A program made the translations under genes and the position numbers. Below are positions 53,265 through 63,900 of a stretch of DNA of 64,000 bases, piece after piece. Source of the DNA: Lumbricus rubellus (taxonomy: Eukaryota; Annelida; Clitellata; Crassiclitellata; Lumbricidae); NCBI GenBank assembly GCA_945859605.1, contig OX243822.1, positions 19,961,899 through 20,025,898 of the forward strand. Reading direction: 5' to 3'. Below the pieces are notes generated by a model. That model saw nothing but the letters and a program-made list of their open reading frames with translations. It was not told the DNA's origin and made no database searches. How positions within the stretch are numbered: the stretch's first letter is position 1; each line of letters begins with the position of its first letter.

Positions 53265-56200
53265 TGACATCTTGTGCTCGTGCATTCTTCACCCCTAGTC
53301 TTGCATTCTAAAGATCTTATACTATTGAAAACCTCACATCCTAATATTAAATCTTATATTCTTTCATATATGACAGTCGTATTCCTGCAAACGCCTTGTC
53401 TTGCAAACATGCGTTTCATGCGCATTCACAATAGAAAAGACCTATGCTTATTATCGTCCTGCGCTATTTTGTAACAGCATCCCACGCGTTTCATACACAT
53501 TTGCACATCCAACCCCAACATTCAATAAAGCCAGAAATCTTCTTGCCATCTAATATCGTATCCTATGCGTACTATATGTTCACAATATCATGCGTCTTCG
53601 CACCTCAACATTTGTAAGTCCGCTACACAAACTTGTCTTACAAACATAAATACCGCTAAGCAAATTCTCAACACATCTGTCTTTCACTCACTAACTCACT
53701 CACTCACTAACTAACTAAGTCATTCACACATCCACTCACTCTTTCACTTACTTGCTCACTCCCTCACTCATTCCCTCACATCTTGGCGTCCTATAAAGCT
53801 GGAAATCTGCCAACGATCCCATTTGTGTCCTGTATCAGCATTATTTTGACAATTACGAGTCTTTGCATTTGAAAATTCGTAAGTTTCTTAAGTAAACTCG
53901 CCTTGTATCAATAATGCAACCAAATAACCTCTCAACTCATGTCACTCATTCACTCACTCGCTCACTCGCTCTCACTCACACATTCACTTACTCCATCACT
54001 CACACACACACTCCATCACTTACTTACTCACTCACTCACCCATTCCTTCACATTTTTGGTGTTCTATAAAGCTGGAAATCTTTCTACGATCCAATTTGTG
54101 TCCTATGTAGGCCTAAGCATTATTTTGACAATTATAATTACCGAAGTCATTGCATGTGAAAATTCGTGAGTTCCTTAAGTGAACTCGTCTTGTAGCCATA
54201 ATGCAACTAAATAACGTCTCAACTCATCTCACCTATGCACTCACTCACTCACACATTCACTTACTACCTCACTCATTCGTTCACTCATGTGTCTTTGCAC
54301 CTCAACATTCGTAAGTCCGCTACGTAGACTTGTTTTACATCCATAAATGTCGCTAAATAAATTCTCAACTCGTCTCTGTTTTGCTCTCTTACTCACTCAC
54401 TCATCCGCCCATCCACTAATTCTTCCCCTTTCTCACTCACTCACTCAGTCATGTCTTGGCGTCCTAACAAGCTGGAAATCTTTCTGCAATCCAATTTGTG
54501 TCCTAAGTAAGCATTATTTTGACAATTTCACGAGTCCTTGTATCTGAAAATTCGTAAGTTTCTTAAATATAATCGCCTTGCAACCATAATGTAACTAAGT
54601 AGCCTCTCAACTCATCTCGCTCACGCACTCACTCACTCGCTCACTCACTCCCTTTCTCTCACTCACACGTTCACTTACTTCCTCACTCACTCACTCACTC
54701 ACTCAGTCACTCACTCTTTCAACCACCTACTCACTCAATCACTTGACCACCTACTCACTCTCTCTTCGTGCAAACGGATTTCCACAAATTAAATTCTCAA
54801 CGCATCTCTTCTTGTTTCGTATAATATGCACGTCTGCAATGAAAATGCTCAGTTTCCTCAATTTCCTGTGAGTGACTTGAAACATGGAAATGTTATGCTC
54901 TTGAAAAATTAAAAGCTTGCGTTCAAGCATGTATGAAATCGTGTCAATTTGTAGCATACTCAGTTCGAAACCTTACATTCTTGAAAACTCATGCAATAAA
55001 TATTCCTGAAAAGACATCTTTGCCATAAAAACTTTGATTTTCTCTATCTGTATATCATTAAAGAATATAAAACTGTTGTGTGAATGTTCGCACCGCTTCT
55101 GTGTGTAAACTCCGCATTCTACATCTGAATGTCCAACTTTCATTATTCGTAGAAAGTCTACTTTACTTAGATATAAATGTCTTAATTCTCCCATTTTTAC
55201 ATGATTAGATCGAAATAACTTACCTACCTACCTACTTACTTACGTACTTACTGTTGGAGTATAATATTCTAATTAAATTAAAATTGTATAGTTATTGCCG
55301 ATCTTTAAATGCTTAGCCTACGCTTGTGATGACGACACTGTTGAATGCATTCTTCTGTGAAAAAGCCTGGATTGTTGTCGGCACGGCTAGCATCATGGTT
55401 GCAAATCGCTGTCAATACATAAGATTCTAATCATTTTGTATGAAAACGCCTAACACTAAGAGACTTCTGTATTGCCACACGATACTTTGTATCCAATGAA
55501 CGTTTCTGACGTTTAAGCATCTAAACCGCCGCTCGAAAGCACAAACTCTTGGAAGTAACATCCTTAGCGACATTCTAAAACATTGCACATTACCACTAAC
55601 TTGACTATTAAACTTCTATCGCGCCATTGGAAATATTGTGTTATAGGTATGACATGTCGCTTAAAGTCTCAAATTTCTGTAGCGCAACTGGAAACGTTGC
55701 GTCTTAGCAGTGAATCTGACGTTCAACTATTAGGATGCATTTGGAAACACCACTCATTATGTTTGAAAATGTTATATTTCTGTAGTATGCTACCATTTGA
55801 AGACATTATGTTATGTCCCAGCATTGAATTTGTTGTCTATCGTGTCACTCGATAAGGCTGCAATTGCTCTTAATGTATCAAACTTCTGTAGCGCCACTCG
55901 AAAATTCTGCGTCCTAGCAATGAATATGGCACTTAAACGTGTATCACACCATTAGAAACACTGGGTGATAGGTTTGACATGACTCTTCAAGCCTCAAATA
56001 TTTGTATGGTCACTCGAAAACGTTGTGTCTTGGCACTAAATCCGACGTTCCAACTTCTGTAGTGTCGCGGGAAATATTATATGATATGCCTGAATTCGAT
56101 CAACTGGCAACGAATTTCTATAACATCATAGTAAAATAACATCTCAGCAATGAGTCCGACGTTTGAATTTCTATCAATCCACTCGAAAAACTGTATGCTA

Positions 56201-57240
56201 TAATTATGTGAAATGACTCTTAAAGCTTCGAATTTCTGTAGCGCCGCTCAAAAATAAGAATCTTAGTGATTAACCCAAAGTCTAAACTTCCATAGCGCCT
56301 GTTCGGTCCTCCCTTCTATCCCTTCCATCTCCATTCCCCTTCCTCCTCTTCCCCCCCCTTCCTACCCTTCCCTTCCCAGCCCTTCCCTCCCTTGGGCCAT
56401 TTCTATAGCGCCACACGAATACATTGCGTCTCAGCATTGAGTCCAACTTGTAAACTTCTCTAGCATCTTTGGAAACGACGTTGCTATGTAAACAAACACT
56501 GTGATTGGTTGCTAAGGAAGTAACCGAGTACTGTGATTGGCTGGCGTGGTTGTAGGGTTGGGAAATTCCAAGATGTCACGTGATTACCCCACAGGGTTTG
56601 CGCGCGTGCTTGCGCATAAATTTATTCGATTATGCCGACGCGTCGTAAACTTTTATTGGACCATTTACGACTTTACGAGCGTGTTGGATACAATGGTAGG
56701 GTTTGAATGTCGAAGAACGATCGTAATTAGGTTTGGTATGCGATCAATGGTCGATTTCACGGACAATGGAAGGGCCGAGAGTCGGCGAACAATGGGCCGT
56801 TGATTGGAATACTGGCACAATAGAATTAATTATACGAATACAATAGGTTGGTTCTAGCACAATGGAACGGCCGAGAGTCGGCGAACAATGGGTCGTTGAT
56901 TGGAATACTGACACAATAGAGTTAATTACGCGAGTACAATAGGACGATTCTAGCACAATGGAGCGGCCGAGAGTCGGCCAACAATGGACTATTGTATGCG
57001 ATACGAGCACAATAGGGCTGGGAGCGCCGTCTAACAATGCTAATTAGGGTTAATTATACGAATACAATAGGCCGGTTTCTGGCACAATGGGCGGCCGAGC
57101 GTCGACCAACAATGGGCCATTGTACGCGGTACGAGCACAATAGGGCTGCCGGCGTCGGAGAACAATAGGGTATTGTCTAGAACAATAGAAGGGGTGGGGG
57201 TCGGGTCTATTGTTCCCAAACCGGCCCTTATACTACTACT
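53265..57240 (-). repeat. Right arm of fold-back element
   Basis: Complement of the left arm, 7 bp longer overall. Differences I can see include a 6-bp GGCCTA insertion at 54110-54115, one extra base in the G/C homopolymer near 56350, and single-base changes (for example near 53582, 54378 and 56518). Confidence 0.93.
54108..54115. other. TAGGCCTA scar in right arm only
   Basis: The right arm reads CCTATGTA-GGCCTA-AGCATT; the left-arm counterpart (complement of 52015-52026) reads CCTATGTA-AGCATT. A single TA became TAGGCCTA after the arms formed. Confidence 0.9.
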
Positions 57241-57281
57241 CCGGTCGATTGGAGGCGAAGGGTGTTTTGATCGTAGCTCCG

Positions 57282-57283
<2 letters not shown>
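57241..57283 (-). mobile_element. RLE-LINE copy 2, 5' remnant beyond the fold-back insertion
   Basis: The minus strand reads ELRSKHPSPPIDR, continuous with the copy 2 frame once the fold-back element and one CCGGTC are removed (compare ELRSKHPSPPSDRP in copy 1). It then breaks off into (TAA)n. Confidence 0.85.

Positions 57284-57337
<54 letters not shown>
57284..57337. repeat. (TAA)n tract
   Basis: 3' tail of copy 3, target of copy 2. Confidence 0.93.
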
Positions 57338-57657
57338 GTGTATCATGTTTTCTCGTCTCTCATTAAAAACAGAGTACTACGGCCTCGTCGAGCCCAGGCA
57401 TGCGATGGCGTTGAATCGCTGCACTGTTACAGATATTTTCTGGAACAGGAAGAAGGTTTCCTGAGGTTCTTCAGTTATGCGTGACAATCGTCGGCCGAGT
57501 TCTGTGATGAAGGCCAGGCCTTCCTCGTCCATAGGTCCCAGCGTTTCTATCGCAATCGGAGTGAAAATGTATCTCGTCTGCAGTTCCGAGTATTTAAGCT
57601 TTTTCCTAGCAGCGGCTATTTCAGCAGCTCCGCCCGCCATTGTAGAAGTCTCAGCCA
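57338..57657 (-). mobile_element. RLE-LINE copy 3, 5'-truncated
   Basis: The minus frame keeps only the C-terminal end: AGGAAEIAAARKKLKYSEL, FTPIAIETLGPMDEEG, LFQKISVTVQRFNAIACLG. The 5' break abuts (TAA)n at 57658-57699. Confidence 0.85.
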
Positions 57658-57658
57658 G

Positions 57659-57699
<41 letters not shown>

Positions 57700-57702
<3 letters not shown>

Positions 57703-57925
57703 ATAACATTTATTTCTTCAAAAACTGGGACAATCATGTACAAACGAGTAAAATAATCGTTTTAAACATTAGGTCCTAGGCCTCTCAGTGTCTTGGTTGA
57801 TAGGCTAAGTTCTGTCGTTCCCAACACGGACAACGAATTTCCTATTTGGAGCGCGACTGAAATGCGCCGGAGCAGATGGTCACCGGTCGATATAGAAATT
57901 CTGCCTCGCAAGTCCCAACTCTTAT
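57700..57925 (-). mobile_element. RLE-LINE copy 3b, 5'-truncated
   Basis: Encodes LLRRISVALQIGNSLSVLGT, matching the final LFQRISVAVQRGNA block, then a 3' UTR up to (TAA)n. A diverged subfamily. Confidence 0.75.
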
Positions 57926-58447
57926 TATTATTATTTTTATTTTTTACCCGAGGTATTTATGATCCCTCAGGTGTTCAAAATAATATCCGGAGATTATTAT
58001 TTTTGTAGCGCCCGAGGTATAAATGATCCCTCAGGCTTTAAAAACAAGAATAAAAACATTGTTGTTCTGGAGTTAACGGTCATCCTCGTCGGTCAATTGT
58101 GCAATAGTGCCTCGAAATGCAACGGCATTGAACTTCTGCGTGCAAATTGAAAGGCGCTGAAACAAGCGTGCCGTCTCCTGCGGGTCCTCTGAAACCATGG
58201 TCAGACGCCGACCAAGTTCTGACAAGAACTCCCGACCCTGAGCGTTGATGGGGCCTAGAGTTTCCAGTGCCACTGGAATAAAATCATGTGTGGTGGGGAT
58301 TTCTGCATACTTTGTAGTCTTCTTCGAGGCTGCCATCTCTGCTGTTGCTCCAGGTGTTAAGGATGTGAGATGTATATATGAGTTTGCGCACGTGTGTGCG
58401 CTGGTGGCATCCCAAGTCATATATTTTCCTCTTGACCACGGTATTAA

Positions 58448-58509
58448 CCCTTTAACAACCAGTGTGTACTAAAATGCATTGAAAACATATGTAGCTGGTC
58501 GTTAATGGG
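58448..58509. mobile_element. 62-bp TTAA-flanked mini-element
   Basis: TTAA at 58444-58447 and 58510-58513. Ends CCCTTTAACAACCAG / CTGGTCGTTAATGGG are complementary with two mismatches. piggyBac-type ends commonly start CCC/CCY. Confidence 0.8.
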
Positions 58510-58513
58510 TTAA

Positions 58514-59660
58514 CACGTTCACCGCCCAGTACGAGATATCTCGTACCAATTTTTGCGTCCTGTGGCGCCCAGTACGAGATAATCTCGTACTGGATTATAC
58601 GGCTAACTAAGCATGGGGTTAGGTCAAGCTGAGAGGGTAAAACCGATATCTACTCCATATATAGAATGGGGGCTGGGTTTGGCTGGTTAGGGATGGGATG
58701 GCTGAGGGAGGGTGGGGTGTGGAAGGGGATGAGGTGAGTGCAAGTTGGGTGGGGTGCGGGGTGGAGCCATGGTTGGATGGCGAAGTAGGTTGAAAATCCG
58801 AAATTTACTCAAGGGCGGTGGAGTTTGGTGGGGCGTGTCGGGCAGGGTGGGGAAGAGATTGGGTTTGGTGGGGTGTGGTATGGGGCGGGAATGGGGTAGG
58901 GCAAATATGGGGAGACTCTGGACAGTGGGTGGGACGAAAAACCAAAATTTGCTAATGAAGGTGGAGTTGGGTGAGGTGGGGCGGGTGGGGTGGGGTGGAA
59001 TGGGGGCGGTGGGGATGGGTGGGTTTGGTGGGGTATGGGGCGAGAATGGGGTAGGGCAAATATGGGGTGACGCTAGACGGTGGGTGAGAACAACCAAAAT
59101 TTGCTCCAGAGGGTGGGGATGGGTGGGGTGGGGCGGGTGGAGTGGGTGGAATGGGGCGGTTATGAATGAATGGGTTTGGTTGGGTATGGGGCGGGAATAG
59201 GGTAGGGCAAGTGTTGGGAGACGCTGGACGGTGGGTGGGACGAAAAATTAAAATTTGCTCCAGAGTGTGGGGTTGGGTGGGGTGGAACGGGTGGAGTGGG
59301 GTGGAATGGGGCGGTGGGGATGGGTGGGTTTGGTGGGGTATGGGACTGGAGTGGGGTAGGGCAATTGTGGGGATACGTTAGACGGTGGGTGGAACGCAAA
59401 ACAAAAAGTTGCTCCAAATTGTGGGGTTGGGTGGGGTGGGGCAGTACTGGGCCGGTGGGGTGGAATGGGGGCTTGGTGGAGCGTGGTCTGGATGGGTAAG
59501 ATTTGGTGAAGTTGGGTATGCGGTGGATCCGTGGTACGGTGGTGAGGTCGGAGGGAGGTGAAAACAAAGCGAAACAACTTTTTTCCATGAATTTCGTATG
59601 TTGAAAATTTAGCGTCTTTGGCGTGGCGTAGCAGGTAAGAAAGCCGTGGCGGTCAACGTG
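58514..59660. mobile_element. 1.15-kb TTAA-flanked element with G-rich minisatellite
   Basis: TTAA at 58510-58513 and 59661-59664. Ends CACGTTCACCGCC / GGCGGTCAACGTG, the same family as the MITE at 38350. Next to the left end are two CAGTACGAGAT-type palindromic words. The bulk is a G-rich tandem array with no transposase. Confidence 0.85.
58660..59540. repeat. G-rich minisatellite inside the TTAA element
   Basis: About five diverged units of 170-190 bp (GGTTTGGTGGGGTATGGG, GGTAGGGCAA, GACGGTGGGTGG, AAAATTTGCTCCA). Dense GGG/GGGG runs on the plus strand give strong G-quadruplex potential. Long frames on both strands are compositional artefacts. Confidence 0.85.
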
Positions 59661-60247
59661 TTAACGTCGCTCCATCTGGTCTTTTCCCGTCACTTCTGAA
59701 CAGCCCTGCTGGTTCTTTGGCGCTCGAAACTTCAGCTCGCTGGAGGGCCCTCCAGATGGTGTCATTCATTGAAAAGTGCCTGCCACTTCTCCCTCCAGAC
59801 AGCTTACAGGCCAGACCATGATATCCTCTCAGATCCGTTGTCTCACCGCATTGACACTGGTGTGGCTCGCACAAATCCAGACCTAGGCGTAGGCCTATCG
59901 CAACTCGGACAGCCTTATCACTGAGGCACAGTCCACAAGAGGCAATTGGAAAGACAGCCATCCAATCTCCTGCATGATCGGAAGTCACTGCCCCCAATCT
60001 GGCCCTGGCAATCGGATCTGTAGCCGAGCGCCACACCTCAGCTAGATCTTTCTCAATAAGCGGTCTGTCCCAAACCCTCTGTGCAGTGATGTTCTCTAAC
60101 GCACTGTTTGGGAGCGTGGCCTCGCGAGCAGAAAGAATCTCATCCCTGAAGACGTCTTGCCAATCATCCGAGTGAAGAATGGCGGATTGAAGATTTCTGG
60201 CTGATGCAGCTGATGCAAGATATGCGGAAGATGCCAGCATCTGAAGC

Positions 60248-60260
60248 CTTATTATTATTA

Positions 60261-60300
<40 letters not shown>

Positions 60301-60309
60301 TACTACTAC

Positions 60310-60362
<53 letters not shown>
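60248..60362. repeat. (TAA)n tract
   Basis: ATT repeats with a short ACT run: 3' tail of copy 6 and insertion site of copy 4. Confidence 0.93.
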
Positions 60363-60364
<2 letters not shown>

Positions 60365-60604
60365 CACCAACAGTCGGATTATATAGCATTGTTACAAAGG
60401 CAATGTGGAAGAGAAGCAGATGGCGTTTCCCCGCTGGACTGCTATCGAGATTCTTTGAAGGAGGTAGCTTGTCTCGAGTTTGTCTTGTGTCGCCTCGGTC
60501 AACCTTCGTCCCAGGTCTAAGACAAAGTCCAGTCCTTCCGTGCTCCGGGATCCGCTGCACATGAATGCCACCGTCACGAAGTCGTGTGTCGGGGTGATTG
60601 CGTC
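60363..60604 (-). mobile_element. RLE-LINE copy 6, 5'-truncated
   Basis: The minus frame TVAFMCSGSRSTEGLDFVLD then LGRRLTEATQDKLETSYLLQ matches the last 80 residues of the family. Both ends are set in (TAA)n. Confidence 0.85.
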
Positions 60605-60696
<92 letters not shown>

Positions 60697-60697
60697 A
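60605..60697. repeat. (TAA)n tract
   Basis: 3' tail of copy 7 and 5' junction of copy 6. Confidence 0.93.
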
Positions 60698-60956
60698 ACA
60701 TCATCATTTATTAAACACAACGTTCTTACAAGAAACAGCACGAAATGATCTTTGTTCTGAAATAGTTAGTGGTCCTCATTACAGAGCATCTGTGTGAATG
60801 TGCCTCGAAAAGCAACAGCGTTATGTCTTTGAGTACAGATTGACAGACGTTGGAACAGGTGGGTGGTTTCGAGCGGGTTTCCAGTAACAACTGACAAGCG
60901 CCGACCCAGTTCGGTAAAAAATTCAGTGCCTGATTTGTTAATTGGGCAAAGTGTTT
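60698..60956 (-). mobile_element. RLE-LINE copy 7, 5'-truncated
   Basis: Encodes EFFTELGRRLSVVTGNPLET then THLFQRLSICTQRHNAVAFR to a stop near 60788, then a 3' UTR and (TAA)n (60605-60697). The 5' break is in (TAA)n at 60957-60986. Confidence 0.85.
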
Positions 60957-60986
60957 ATTATTATTTTTATTATTATTATTATTATT

Positions 60987-63900
60987 TTTTTTTGCCCTGA
61001 GGTACTTCGTTCCCCCAGGGACTTATAAAACATTAAAAGCAATGTGCCTGGAACGGCTAAACCTCATCCATTTCGGGCGTGGGTCTTCTAAAGGAGCCAC
61101 TAAATGCTACGGCGTTGAACCGCTGTATTGTGATAGAGAGCCTCTGAAATAGATAACTGGTCTCTCTCTGTTCACCCGTAGCTGATGTAAGGTGGCGACC
61201 CATGTCCGAAATAAAATCGAGGCCTGCGCTGTTGATGGGGCCAAGTGTTTCTAGGGCCAGGGGGATAAAAACATGCGTGTCTAGAAATGCGTGGTATTTC
61301 TGCATTTTTCTTTCTTCCGCTAGACATGCTGCTGCCCCTGCTTGGGCTGCTGAAGCTGCGATGTATGACGGTGCCAGTGTGTCTATTATTGTGACGTCCC
61401 AGACTAGACTTTTGCCTGCCTTCCAAGGTATGAGTTTCATTCCATCGGGTCTTTTTCCGTCAGATCTCAGTAGTCCTTGTGGCTCTTTAGCCACTGGGAA
61501 GCCAGCTTTCGATAGTGATCGGAAGACCAGGTCGTTGATGGCCCCGTGGCGTGATATTCGGCCGAATCCCAGCTGGCAGGACAAACCATGTTCACCTCTG
61601 GCGGTGACTGGTGCACCACAAGCGCATGTGTGTGGTTCGCAGATGTTTGAACCCAATCGCAGACCGACCGCCACTCTGACCGCCTCGTCGCTCAGCTTCA
61701 GTCCACAAGATGTAATAGGTAGACTGTTCAGCCAGTCGCCAGCATGTTCGGCAGTCACCGCCCTCCATCTGGCTTGGTCGTACTTCTCAGCTAACCGGGT
61801 GAAAATCTCGGATGAAGTCTGTTGGAGAAGCGGTTGGTCCCACCTGGACTGCTGGTGTGTTGGAAGAGTTTCTGTAGCACTGAGCCCAGCCTCTGCCCTC
61901 CATCTGGCCTCCAGAGTACTCACATGTGGATCTGGGTTGCCCTCCAGCTGTCTGAGGATATCTGACTGTAGAACGAGGGTGCCCGCGGCCGATGCCAGAA
62001 AGGCGGGAAGCGCCAGCGATGACACCCTACGTATTCCCAGTCCACCCATACCAATGGGGAGGGCAGATTGCATCCATTGAGTCTCTGTCAGGTTGATGTT
62101 TAAGATGTCTTCCAGGCCCTTGCGAAGACTTTTGTCGTAAACGTCCAGAGTGGGGTGGTCGACGCACGGCGCACATCTGAGGCAGTGAATCATTCTTGGA
62201 GCGACCAAGGAGATTCTGAGGATGAGCAGCGCATCCTGGCGAGCAATCAGACTTAATCTGCTCAGCGATCTGCTCAGCTCTTCCACTCTCGCGTTTAGCG
62301 CGTCCTGAAGAGCCTGTCCAGTGGAAAGCGGGGCGCCCAGCAAGCATATCGAATCCTTGTCGACTCGCTCGAATTGACTGAATGTGTCGTTGGTGATCTG
62401 CTGAAGATTATTGGCCGTAATCTGGCATTTCGATCTGTTGAGGGTGAGGCCGAGGTCCGCACAGTCTGCCTCTAAGGAAGCCATATCCGCTGCGACCGTT
62501 GATGTGGGTCCACCAAGCGATATGTCATCCAGAAAGCCGAATGCGAGAGGTGACGTCAATTTGAGGAGTGCTGTTTGTAGTGGGAGGCAGAAGAGCAATG
62601 GGCCAAGCGGATCTCCTTGCTGAGGCCCCATTCTAGAGTAGATGGTGTAACTGCCAAACTTCAGCCGAGACGGATCCTCGTACGCCAGATGGCAGTATGG
62701 AGCAAGCTCTGGTAGTAGGGTGTCGATGGCGGACAGCATTCGATCTCTATGCAGACTGTTAAATGCATTAGAGATGTCGAGTTTGACGAAGACCGAGTCC
62801 GGTTCCATTTCTGCCAGAAAACGACGAGATGCGTGCACCGCCGCCTCCGCACCCCCCGACACAGCCACTCCGAGTTGCCTTGGTGACAAGTAAGGCGTTA
62901 TTATCGGTCCTGAGTGAGAGTTTGCTCCCTTCGATGCCAATCTGCGCCACAGGTAACCAATCGCTATTGGTCGTAGGCCACCTGTTTTTTTCTTGAGAGC
63001 AAACAGTGTGCCTCCGAAAAGCAACGGTCTGATCTCCTGTGGGCAGATGCCCTTCAGTAGTATGTTGATAAGAGCTGTAACTGCTGAGATGAGGGCTGGG
63101 CCAGCCTCCACCGATTTCGTCAGCTCAAGAAGGTGCTGTGGCCGTAATCCATCCGGACCACCCGAGGATCCTGCTGGAAAAGTGCGGATGAGGTCTCTTA
63201 CGTCCGATTCTGACAATTGGAGTGGTTCGCTGATTGTTGAAAGCGGGGTCGGAAGGCGGTCGGATGAAGGTGTTGGATGTTTCGACTGAAGTTCTGCACA
63301 AGTCTGCTCACATATTTCGGCAGGTGTCTCTCCTGAGCAGAGTATCTTTGCAGCTGCCTTAATGTTTCCATCTTCGAGCTTAGCAGAGACGGCCGCTGCA
63401 ACGGTGTGGTCGCTTCTGTTTGGTTTGTTTTTTGCACGAGGTTGTTGTTGTTGTTCATCTCCGAAGATTGATTCCGCCCTTTTGCTCCATGTGTCAAAAA
63501 ACTCAGTTGTTCTCTTTTTGATAGTAGACGTTAGATTGTGGCGTTTCCCTTCATGCCGTGGCTGCTCCAGAATGATTGCGGCGAAGCAGAAAAGACATTT
63601 CCAGTGCTCGGGTCGAGTGGGGTCAACCAGAAGCCGATTGATGATGTTGGTTAAAAGTTGACCTGCGCACGTTCTAGCTCCTTTCGGTATGTGGCGTAGA
63701 AGTTTTGCTTGCAGAGAAGGATGTCTGACATTCTCGTTGAGGCTGGATAACGATGGCTGGTGCTCGTCGTTAGATGCGGATGTTATATTCTCCGAACCGG
63801 TTGTTTGACTAGAGCACGAATTGGTTCGGCCTGACAGGTCGCGCTGGTCAGGTTGTGATGTGATGAGCGTTGTAGTCCTGTTTGGCCCTGTCTGATGGTC

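Larger units (their letters stand above)
48895..57240. mobile_element. 8.35-kb fold-back element (giant inverted repeat)
   Basis: Begins AGTAGTAGTATAAGGGCCGG and ends with its exact complement. Perfect 6-bp duplications CCGGTC at 48889-48894 and 57241-57246 lie inside a LINE ORF whose frame is restored on removal. Left arm 48895-52863, right arm 53265-57240, spacer about 400 bp. Arms differ by scattered substitutions and a few indels, so this is not a mirror-image assembly artefact. No transposase-like protein is visible; all shared frames are short. The 5'-AG end, 6-bp duplication and long inverted repeats match Polinton/Maverick termini, but none of their genes are present. Other 6-bp-duplicating superfamilies, or a new fold-back class, are alternatives. 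Confidence 0.93.
57950..60247 (-). pseudogene. RLE-LINE copy 4, split by TTAA insertions
   Basis: The 5' part (60240-59665) reads from the Leu/Ala-rich region through GDWMAVFPIASCGL, CQCG and GYHGLAC to RPDGATL. The 3' part (58443-58073) continues IPWSRGKYMTWDATSAH to the C-terminus. Removing 58448-59664 rejoins the codons across the TTAA as DGATLIPW. 3' UTR with ACCCGAGGTA and CGCCCGAGGTA (duplicated) at 57950-58070. The 5' break abuts (TAA)n at 60248. Confidence 0.88.

Noticed and set aside
52654..53474. Identical 66-residue frames on both sides of the fold-back centre as a duplicated gene
   Set aside because: They are one stretch of arm sequence seen twice; composition shows no domain and there is no coding signature.
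48895..57240. Mirror-image assembly artefact as explanation of the inverted repeat
   Set aside because: Arms differ by substitutions and indels, a unique spacer is present, and a 6-bp target duplication flanks the whole.
58687..59588. Pro/His-rich and Gly/Trp-rich frames of 100-150 residues
   Set aside because: Produced by the G-rich minisatellite on both strands; no start context or conservation.
59886..59900. TAGGCCTA near 59893 as a scar
   Set aside because: Here it is ordinary coding sequence: ATA-GGC-CTA-CGC matches the conserved I/V-G-L-R-L-G of the LINE family, so nothing was inserted. It shows that some occurrences are chance.
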